Source: Nostocaceae cyanobacterium CSSed10_463m
GTDB lineage: Bacteria > Cyanobacteriota > Cyanobacteriia > Cyanobacteriales > Nostocaceae
Length of the DNA: 12,227 nt
Reading direction: 5' to 3'
Assembly: GCA_003556955.1 (NCBI GenBank)
Contig: PWQB01000315.1
Coordinates: 1 to 12,227, forward strand
This document shows, in pieces, positions 6,700 through 12,227 of this stretch (position 1 is its first letter; each line of letters starts with the position of its first letter). The notes under the pieces were generated by a model that worked only from the letters and a program-made list of their open reading frames with translations, made no database searches and was not told the origin of the DNA. The position numbers and the translations under genes were made by a program.

Positions 6700-6716
6700 T
6701 GTATATCGAGGGTACA
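6700..6716 (-). promoter_or_regulatory. near-consensus NtcA-like site upstream of fraF (TGTA-N9-TACA)
   Basis: TGTA (6700-6703) and TACA (6713-6716) form a perfect palindrome with a 9-base spacer, centred 73 bp upstream of the fraF ATG. NtcA sites are normally GTA-N8-TAC, so the spacer is one base too long. fraF transcription in Anabaena is known to depend on NtcA, which makes the site worth recording. TAGGAT (6688-6683 on the minus strand) is a possible -10 but would be closer than usual. Confidence 0.3.
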
Positions 6717-7129
6717 CCTCAAAACCCCATCAAATTCACTTTGTTGCAGTAATAAATTTTGAAAATATTGGTCATGAGCCGAAAAGACGCTCATTAACTC
6801 AGTTGTCTGATAAAAAAGGCTCACATAAGTCATGAAAAATTGATAATCTGAAAAAATGTCAGTGTTAAAAGTTAATAGCTGATCTATTGTACCGATTTGC
6901 TCACATACTCAATTATTGCCGTCCACAATCTTGATGATGACTGATAAATATTGCCAAGTCAGGAAAAATTATGGCATAACACCTATCCTGGGGAGGATTT
7001 ATTTAGTTCATTAGTTAGATTACAAAAAAATGAATACTTTATGTCTGTAAAATTTGTCAAATTGGGCTAAAAAGGTACTAATTAAGTTTTTAGCTCAGAA
7101 TTAAATCCTATATCTTTAGCTAATCACTT

Positions 7130-7493
7130 ATGGTGAGTTTATCCATCGTCAACAAGATGCAACATCCAAAAGCAATTAATGATCACTTGCCTGAACACCA
7201 GTTAGATAGGTCACAAAGCAATACAAAAATTACTCCTGTAGACAAAGGGATAATACTTCAATTGACAGATGGCAATATACCAATTTGTAATATTATGGCT
7301 CTGAAATATATGTGAACCATGCTTAAATGTTATGGTGGGTTTAGATAAACCGCAGTCATATTTATAGTGGTGGGTACAAGCCCCGACTGATTGTCTTTAA
7401 TTTTGAATTGATAATTTTGAATTTTGAATTTATCTGACTCTGATTTGGATGTCTGATACTATTAATTGGTGTTGCTACTTTAATCAGCCTTAG
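7130..7493 (+). pseudogene. degraded N-terminal PAS region of the hybrid histidine kinase
   Basis: ATG 7130 opens 61 codons containing GIILQLTDGNIPICNIMA, the opening strand pattern of the first PAS domain of cyanobacterial hybrid kinases, then hits TGA at 7313. In the frame of the kinase, 7317-7364 reads PCLNVMVGLDKPQSYL, resembling a later piece of the same PAS type, and ends at TAG (7365-7367). From 7377 the DNA turns into a TTTTGAATT-type repeat (about 7398-7430). From 7440 the kinase frame again encodes PAS sequence, IWMSDTINWCCYFNQP (7443-7490), then TAG at 7491-7493 where homologues have Trp. This looks like one longer kinase gene that lost part of PAS1 and PAS2, took up a repeat and gained stops. 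A separate 61-residue gene is the less likely reading. Confidence 0.6.
7398..7430. repeat. TTTTGAATT-type AT-rich repeat
   Basis: Iterated AATTTTGAATT units (TTTAATTTTGAATTG, ATAATTTTGAA, TTTTGAATTT) of a kind that is frequent between Nostoc genes. It sits inside what appears to have been coding sequence of the kinase. Confidence 0.6.
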
Positions 7494-9515
7494 TTGGAGT
7501 TTACAGGACGCATAATGGAGCAAGTAATGGGACAAAGTTGGGCGCAAGGAGTACATCCAGAAGATTTACAGCGATGTTTTAAAACTTATATTAATGCGTT
7601 TAATGCCCGTCAAGAGTTCCAAATGGAATATCGCGTTCAAAGTGCTGATGGTAAGTATCGCTGGATTTTAGATATAGGTATTCCACACTTCAATTCAGAA
7701 GGGATTTTTTTGGGTTATATTGGCTCATGTATTGATATTAGCGATGTCTATGACGAGCTTCGCTTACGCCAACAAGTAGAAATAGAACGAGAGAAAATGT
7801 TACTAGCGCGATCGCCTACAGTGGAGTGTAACCCATTGCAAGAATACACTAGGCAACTCAACGGTTTAATGGAAACTTCATTGGCAATCAATTCAGCCCT
7901 CACTATTGAAGAAGTTATACGCATAATTACAGAAAAAGCCCGTGAGATTATTGGCTCACACCAAGCTGTTACCTCCATCACCGTTGATGACGATTTTGCT
8001 AATGTAATTAGTCATTTTTCACTTTCAGATAAGTATGTGGCTTGGGGGGATTCCTTCAGCATTAATAACAGTGTGCGCCTGATCAATCGCTCTATGCGGA
8101 TGACCCAAACTGAACTTGAAGCTCATCCCCAATGGCAAAATATTACTGAGCAAATAGACAAGCATCCACCCATGCGAGGGTGGTTAGCTGCACCTCTCAT
8201 GGGACGAGATGGCCGCAATCTGGGCTTAATTCAACTATCTGATAAATATGAAAATGAATTTACTCAAGAAGACGAAGCCATTATTGTGCAGTTAGCGCAA
8301 ATGGCATCAATCACTATTGAAAACACCAGATTATATAAAGCCGAACAGCAAGCCCGCGCCCAAGCCGAAGAAGCCAACTGCATCAAAGATGAGTTTTTAG
8401 CTGTACTCTCCCACGAATTACGCTCTCCCCTCAATCCCATTTTAGGTTGGTCTAAACTACTCCAAAGTCGCAAATTTGATGACGAAAAAACAGCGTCAGC
8501 CCTCGCAACTATTGAGCGTAATGCCAAATTACAAGCCCAATTAATTGAAGACTTACTTGATGTCTCGCGGATTCTTCAGGGTAAACTAACATTGAATGTG
8601 GATCAAGTGAATCTGGAATTAACAATTGCGGCGGCCATGGAAACAATACGTTTAGCCGCAGAAGCTAAATCTATCAAGTTGAAATTTGTGGCTGACACTG
8701 ATTCTACACCTCTTGTTATGGGTGATCCCAACCGCTTACAGCAAGTTTTCTGGAATCTACTTTCCAACGCTGTCAAATTCACCCCCCCTGGTGGACAAGT
8801 CCAAGTTTGTCTGGAAACCATTGATTCTCATATTCAGATTCAAGTTATGGATACAGGTAAAGGAATCGACCCTAATTTTTTATCTCATGTATTTGATTAC
8901 TTCCGGCAAGCAGATAGTGCCACTACCAGAAAGTTTGGGGGGTTAGGATTAGGATTAGCAATTGTGCGACAATTAGTAGAACTCCACGGGGGAAGAGTTT
9001 TTGCAGATAGTGCCGGAGAAGGAGAAGGGGCAACTTTTACAGTGCAATTACCAGTGTTACCAACACAATTAATTACAACATCCAGCCACAGTGAGGGAGA
9101 AATGGACTCTAACTTGGGCAATCTTCAGGGTATTAAAATTCTAGTTGTCGATGATGACTTGGATTCACGAGACTTTATTTGCTTTGTTCTTGAAGAAGAA
9201 GGAGCAGAAGTTATATCAGTGTCATCGGCGGTGGAAGCACTCCAAACTCTGCCAGAATCAAAGGCTGATGTCCTTGTGAGTGATATTGGAATGCCGGAAA
9301 TGGACGGTTATATGCTGATGCGCCAAGTCAGAACCTGGACATCAGAACAAGGGGGAAAGACACCAGCGATCGCACTAACGGCATACGCGGGAGAATATAA
9401 TCAGCAACAAGCAATATCTGCCGGCTTTCAAATGCACGTCACTAAACCCGCCGAACCTTCTCAATTAGTTGCAGCTGTGGCTAGACTAGCTGGGAAAACA
9501 GTTATTAGTCATTAG
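7494..9515 (+). CDS. hybrid sensor histidine kinase (partial PAS-GAF-HisKA-HATPase-REC), N-terminally disrupted
   Basis: Two-component hybrid kinase that autophosphorylates on His and passes phosphate to its own receiver. The open frame of 673 residues starts inside a PAS domain: EFTGR (2-6), GVHPEDL (19-25) and MEYRVQSADGKYRWILD (44-60), closing with GYIGSCIDISD. Next comes a GAF domain (about 125-280). HisKA follows with phospho-acceptor H307 in SHELRSPLN. The ATPase domain has the N box NLLSNAVKFT (421-430), G1 DTGKGID (453-459), FDYFRQAD and G2 GGLGLGLAI (482-490). The C-terminal receiver has acidic DDD (553-555), phosphorylation site D597 in SDIGMPEMDG, T629 and K651. All catalytic residues are present. 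The initiator is uncertain: TTG 7494 directly follows the TAG that interrupts the PAS domain, and ATG 7515 (M8) is the next option, neither with a good Shine-Dalgarno. No membrane span is present, so it is probably cytosolic if made. The stop codon lies inside a heptamer repeat. The ligand is unknown. Confidence 0.8.
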   Translation: MEFTGRIMEQVMGQSWAQGVHPEDLQRCFKTYINAFNARQEFQMEYRVQSADGKYRWILDIGIPHFNSEGIFLGYIGSCIDISDVYDELRLRQQVEIEREKMLLARSPTVECNPLQEYTRQLNGLMETSLAINSALTIEEVIRIITEKAREIIGSHQAVTSITVDDDFANVISHFSLSDKYVAWGDSFSINNSVRLINRSMRMTQTELEAHPQWQNITEQIDKHPPMRGWLAAPLMGRDGRNLGLIQLSDKYENEFTQEDEAIIVQLAQMASITIENTRLYKAEQQARAQAEEANCIKDEFLAVLSHELRSPLNPILGWSKLLQSRKFDDEKTASALATIERNAKLQAQLIEDLLDVSRILQGKLTLNVDQVNLELTIAAAMETIRLAAEAKSIKLKFVADTDSTPLVMGDPNRLQQVFWNLLSNAVKFTPPGGQVQVCLETIDSHIQIQVMDTGKGIDPNFLSHVFDYFRQADSATTRKFGGLGLGLAIVRQLVELHGGRVFADSAGEGEGATFTVQLPVLPTQLITTSSHSEGEMDSNLGNLQGIKILVVDDDLDSRDFICFVLEEEGAEVISVSSAVEALQTLPESKADVLVSDIGMPEMDGYMLMRQVRTWTSEQGGKTPAIALTAYAGEYNQQQAISAGFQMHVTKPAEPSQLVAAVARLAGKTVISH

Positions 9516-9539
9516 TCATTAGTCATTAGTCATTGGTCA
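9505..9539. repeat. TTAGTCA heptamer tandem repeat (five units)
   Basis: Four exact TTAGTCA units (9505-9532) and one variant TTGGTCA (9533-9539). The kinase stop codon TAG (9513-9515) lies in the second unit, so the last residues ISH are encoded by the repeat. Typical short tandemly repeated sequence of heterocyst-forming cyanobacteria. Confidence 0.85.
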
Positions 9540-9555
9540 ATACGATTAAAAGTTT

Positions 9556-9627
9556 GTAGTGAGGACTTCAGTCCTCATTAGCGTAACGCCCTGGTTTTTG
9601 GGACAACAGGACTAAAGTCCTGACTAC
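9556..9627. repeat. paired palindromic repeat between convergent genes, possible bidirectional terminator
   Basis: Two hairpins: GAGGACT-TC-AGTCCTC (9561-9576; arms extend to 11 bp with one mismatch) and CAGGACT-AA-AGTCCTG (9607-9622). Their arms share the GGACT core, so they can also pair with each other. They sit between the convergent kinase and modBC genes, where a transcript end is needed. There is no strong T-run, so the terminator role is inferred; the sequence also matches a dispersed Nostoc repeat type. Confidence 0.6.
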
Positions 9628-9638
9628 GAGCGAATATT

Positions 9639-11447
9639 CTACTCCTGCATTAAAAATAGTTTATTCATGTCTAAACGAACATACCAAGGAAAGGGCTTGT
9701 CTTTGATATTCGCCCATTTTTCTTTAAATACTTCCGCCTGGAGGTGATAATCATGAGTATTATTTAAGGAATTATGCAGTTTTAAATACAGCGTCATTCG
9801 GTGCGGTGTTTCCCTGGTTCTGACTAACCAACAGGGAAAGGTATTCTCAGCGTTGGGGTCACTGGTAAAGCTGAGATGATGGGCGCGAATACCTATATAA
9901 GCTGGTGACTGGGGTAAAGGTTCCATGACTTTGAGGGTGCAGTCCCAATCTAAGGCTTTGACTTGATTCGCAGATACTACTGTGGCTGGGGAAAAGTTTT
10001 TGCAACCTGTTAACTGAGCGACTGTGTAACTATTGGGATGGGCGAAAATATTTTGTTTATCATCGTTAGCAATAATTTGTCCTTGAGACATAACTAACAA
10101 TTGTTGACAGACTTCATAGGCTTCTTCTAAATTATGGGTAACAAATAATGTTACACCTGAATAAGTGCTGAGAGTTTCAATTAATTGTTCTTGTAATTGG
10201 TGACGCAGATATGTATCTAGGGCTGAAAATGGTTCATCTAATAGTAATGCTTCTGGTTTAATTGCTAAAGCTCTGGCTAAAGCTACTCTTTGTTGCTGTC
10301 CTCCTGAAAGTTGATGCGGATAGCGATTTTCTAATCCTTCTAACTGCACCGCTTGGAGTTGCGCCTGTACTTGCTGCTTAATTGCTAATGGCGATAAGCC
10401 TTTAGGTAAGCCAAAAGCAATATTTTGCATCACAGTCAGATGAGGGAATAAAGCATAATTTTGCATTAAGAACCCAATGCGGCGATCGCGTGAAGGTAAA
10501 TTAATTCCTTTTTCAGAATCAAACAATACCCGCCCATTTAAAACAATACGTCCTTTTGTGGGTGTTTCAATGCCAGCAATGCAGCGCAAAATCATACTTT
10601 TACCCGCCCCAGAACCTCCTAAAAATCCCAGAGTATTACTGTCGCCATTAAAACATACTTCTAATCGAAAGCCGGGAAGTTTTTTGACAATATCAACAAA
10701 TAATCCTGATGAATCAGTTTTATGGGAGGTTTGACATCTCTGATATTCCTGATTTATGAGTACTTTGGGAAATGGGGAATTTTGTTTTTTTCGCTTCCCT
10801 CGGTTTTCTTGCCAAAAATTGACTCCGATAATCCCAGATAAAGAAATACTCATGATGGCGATCGCCCAAAACCAAGCTTCATTCATCGCGCCGGCTTCCA
10901 CAGCAAAATAAATCGCCATTGGGATGGTTTGAGTTTGTCCGGGAATATTACCAGCTAACATTAAGGTGGCTCCAAATTCACCCAAAGCCCTGGCAAATGC
11001 TAAACTTGTGGCTGCAACAATTCCGGGAAATGCTAAGGGTAAACTAATTCGCCAAAAGATGGTTGATTCAGATGCACCCAGGGTTCTGGCTACACGTAAC
11101 AGATTAGCATCAATTTGTTCAAAGGCTCCCAAGGCGGTTTTATACATGATGGGAAATGCTACCACTGTCGCTGCGATCGCCGCACCGTACCAGGTAAACA
11201 CAATGCTAAAATTTAAAGGCTGCATGAGTTTACCCACAGGGCCGTTCTTACCAAAAAATAATAGTAGTAAAAAGCCGACAACTGTCGGGGGTAAAATCAA
11301 AGGGGCGACAAAAATTCCTTCAATTAATGATTTTGCTTTACCTCTATATCCTAACATCCAGTAAGCTGACAAAATCCCTAAGAAAAAGGTGATAAATGTA
11401 GCCAGTAATGAGGTTTTTAGTGATATCCAAAGTGGTGATAAATCCAT
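9639..11447 (-). CDS. modBC: ModBC, fused molybdate ABC transporter permease and ATPase
   Basis: A 602-residue fusion of the molybdate transporter permease (ModB, about 1-215) and ATPase (ModC, about 248-602), an arrangement known from Anabaena and Nostoc. It drives ATP-dependent molybdate uptake across the plasma membrane for nitrogenase and nitrate reductase cofactors. The permease half has membrane spans at about 11-31, 43-66, 84-103, 138-156 and 190-210. The EAA-type coupling loop is at 118-143 (RVARTLGAS...ISLPLAFPGI). A basic linker (217-247) leads to the ATPase: Walker A GGSGAGKS (277-284), Q-loop Q329, signature LSGGQQQR (380-387), Walker B LLLDEP (401-406), SALD (408-411) and H438. 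The C-terminal ~115 residues replace or carry a ModC-like regulatory part with IGIRAHHLSF (518-527). No strong Shine-Dalgarno precedes ATG 11447. modA lies upstream on the same strand, 197 bp away. Sulfate or tungstate transport is less likely given the neighbouring ModA. Confidence 0.92.
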   Translation of the reverse strand: MDLSPLWISLKTSLLATFITFFLGILSAYWMLGYRGKAKSLIEGIFVAPLILPPTVVGFLLLLFFGKNGPVGKLMQPLNFSIVFTWYGAAIAATVVAFPIMYKTALGAFEQIDANLLRVARTLGASESTIFWRISLPLAFPGIVAATSLAFARALGEFGATLMLAGNIPGQTQTIPMAIYFAVEAGAMNEAWFWAIAIMSISLSGIIGVNFWQENRGKRKKQNSPFPKVLINQEYQRCQTSHKTDSSGLFVDIVKKLPGFRLEVCFNGDSNTLGFLGGSGAGKSMILRCIAGIETPTKGRIVLNGRVLFDSEKGINLPSRDRRIGFLMQNYALFPHLTVMQNIAFGLPKGLSPLAIKQQVQAQLQAVQLEGLENRYPHQLSGGQQQRVALARALAIKPEALLLDEPFSALDTYLRHQLQEQLIETLSTYSGVTLFVTHNLEEAYEVCQQLLVMSQGQIIANDDKQNIFAHPNSYTVAQLTGCKNFSPATVVSANQVKALDWDCTLKVMEPLPQSPAYIGIRAHHLSFTSDPNAENTFPCWLVRTRETPHRMTLYLKLHNSLNNTHDYHLQAEVFKEKWANIKDKPFPWYVRLDMNKLFLMQE

Positions 11448-11505
11448 ATTTTTTTGAAGTAATTCGTGATTTGTGTCGAATTATAGGAGGAACAAACCAC
11501 ATAAA

Positions 11506-11602
11506 GCCTTCGGCATAGCTAGAGCCTCCGGCACGCTACCGCGTTAGCGGAGCTTTCGCTTTAGCGATACGCTTACCGCGTAGCGTCTCCCCTTGGGAGA
11601 AG
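11506..11602. repeat. multi-hairpin palindromic repeat between modA and modBC
   Basis: A GC-richer block built of adjacent small palindromes: CCGC-GTTA-GCGG (11539-11550), TCGCT-TT-AGCGA (11556-11567) and TCTCCC-CTT-GGGAGA (11586-11600), with GCCTCCGGCACGCTACCGCG and TACCGCGTAGCGTCTCC wording. This is one of the commonest interspersed repeats of Nostoc-type genomes. It fills most of the 197-bp gap in the mod operon and could stabilise or attenuate the transcript. A purine-rich GGAAGAAG tract (about 11608-11640) follows on the plus strand. Confidence 0.75.
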
Positions 11603-11644
11603 GACACAAAGGAAGAAGAAATAAGGAAGAAGGAAAGAAATCCA

Positions 11645-12227
11645 TTAATTCACAACAAAACCGTAGTTTCTGAGTACAGCTTTGGCTTGATTACTGGATA
11701 AAAATTCCAAAAATTCCTTTGCAGCCGGAATATTTTTACTGCTTTTAATTACTGCCATTGGATAAACAATTGCCGAGTGATATTTTTCATCAGCAGTAAC
11801 TACAACTTTAACTTTGTTAGAAATTTTAGCATCTGTGGCGTAAACTAAACCGGCATCGGCGTTACCACTTTCTACGGCTGCTAACACTTGACGGACATTG
11901 TTAGCTAAGACTAATTTAGATTTAATTTTCTCAAAAATACCTAATTTCTTGAATACTTGGTCGGCGTATTGTCCGGCTGGGACGCTTCTGGGTTCTCCTA
12001 CGGCAATTCTCCTAACTCTGGCATCTGCTAAATTGAGAAAGCTATTAATATCTGTGCTGTTATTCGGCACAATCAATACTAGACGGTTATTTGCTAGGTT
12101 AGTACGAGTACCTGGAACTAAAAGTCCTTTTTGTTCTAGTGCATCTAATTGTCTTTTAGCAGCAGAAATAAAGATATCGGCTGGCGCACCCTGTTCGATT
12201 TGTTGCTGTAATGCCCCAGAAGCCCCG
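11645..12227 (-). CDS. modA: ModA, periplasmic molybdate-binding protein (3' part)
   Basis: The minus-strand frame is open from the window edge to TAA at 11647-11645 and gives 193 C-terminal residues. The true start lies outside the window; the TTG at 12076 is an internal Leu codon. The visible part begins GASGALQQQIEQGAPADIF, the classic ModA ligand-loop and QIEQGAPAD segment. It continues with GEPRSVPAGQYA, SGNADAGLVYATDA and YPMAVIKSS, and ends NYGFVVN. ModA captures molybdate (or tungstate) in the periplasm and delivers it to the ModB permease. The signal peptide and promoter are not in view. It is followed on the same strand by modBC after a repeat-filled 197-bp gap, consistent with one operon. 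Confidence 0.93.
   Translation of the reverse strand, partial: GASGALQQQIEQGAPADIFISAAKRQLDALEQKGLLVPGTRTNLANNRLVLIVPNNSTDINSFLNLADARVRRIAVGEPRSVPAGQYADQVFKKLGIFEKIKSKLVLANNVRQVLAAVESGNADAGLVYATDAKISNKVKVVVTADEKYHSAIVYPMAVIKSSKNIPAAKEFLEFLSSNQAKAVLRNYGFVVN

Larger units (their letters stand above)
6636..7129. other. AT-rich intergenic region between divergent fraF and the kinase remnant
   Basis: About 490 bases with no convincing gene on either strand. It holds the fraF leader and the NtcA-like palindrome. A loose inverted repeat is present (ATGAGCC at 6774-6780 and GGCTCACAT at 6819-6827, with one unpaired base in the second arm), and homopolymer A runs occur near 6814 and 7023. No tRNA, riboswitch or terminator is evident. 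Because genes diverge from it, it should contain promoters in both directions. Confidence 0.5.

Noticed and set aside
7130..7315. Independent 61-residue gene
   Set aside because: Its second half reads as the start of a PAS domain and it lies in line with the kinase, so a broken 5' end of that gene explains it better.
7362..7556. 64-residue minus-strand frame across the kinase 5' region
   Set aside because: It runs through the TTTTGAATT repeat and opposite PAS coding sequence, with no protein-like pattern.
8686..8946. 86-residue frame inside the kinase, and other frames inside the kinase, modBC and fraD
   Set aside because: They overlap clear catalytic domains in another frame, have no recognisable motifs and no ribosome binding sites.
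9505..9539. CRISPR array
   Set aside because: The units are contiguous 7-mers without spacers, so this is a short tandem repeat and not a CRISPR.
10966..11364. 132-residue plus-strand frame opposite the ModB half of modBC
   Set aside because: It is antisense to conserved permease sequence, with a composition explained by the opposite strand.
9639..11447. Frameshift or artificial joining of separate modB and modC genes
   Set aside because: The frame is continuous with a basic linker, all motifs of both halves are intact, and ModBC fusions are known in Anabaena and Nostoc.
12074..12076. Start of modA at 12076
   Set aside because: The codon is TTG inside conserved ModA sequence, and the frame stays open with typical ModA motifs to the window edge.

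Overview
The window comes from a filamentous, very probably heterocyst-forming cyanobacterium of the Nostoc/Anabaena type. Three things point there. The octamer GCGATCGC (HIP1) occurs 13 times in 12.2 kb. Heptanucleotide tandem repeats and small palindromic repeats typical of Nostocales fill the gaps. The centre carries fraC-fraD-fraE convergent with fraF, a cluster described in Anabaena sp. PCC 7120 as controlling filament integrity and length.

Layout. 1-81 (-): first 27 codons of a gene leaving the window, possibly a methyltransferase. 177-1931 (+): ArnT/PMT-like membrane glycosyltransferase with a repeat-derived in-frame insertion. 1940-2056 (-): a 38-residue single-span membrane protein. 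2060-2160: heptamer and inverted-repeat block. 2157-3293 (-): protein with two tandem CobA/CobO-type ATPase domains. 3340-3496: G-rich tract, a perfect 12-bp hairpin and the fraC upstream region. 3497-5971 (+): fraC, fraD, fraE. 5973-6635 (-): fraF, a pentapeptide-repeat protein ending 1 bp from fraE. 6636-7129: no convincing gene. 7130-9515 (+): hybrid sensor histidine kinase whose kinase and receiver half is intact but whose PAS region is broken. 9505-9630: repeats and hairpins between convergent genes. 9639-11447 (-): fused molybdate transporter ModBC. 11448-11644: repeat-filled gap. 11645-12227 (-): 3' part of modA.

How the genes fit together. FraC, FraD and FraE support septal junctions and filament integrity under nitrogen deprivation, and FraF limits filament length. 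The tail-to-tail arrangement produces cis-antisense RNA in Anabaena. ModA and ModBC import molybdate for nitrogenase and nitrate reductase. The window therefore has a nitrogen-fixation and multicellularity flavour, although the link between mod and fra is only by proximity.

The best leads beyond known annotation are the kinase with a TGG-to-TAG-like stop and a collapsed first PAS domain, the unassigned 38-residue membrane protein, the duplicated CobA-like protein, the repeat absorbed into the glycosyltransferase, and an 8-bp inverted repeat beside the likely fraC -10 box. I found no clearly new multi-gene system.
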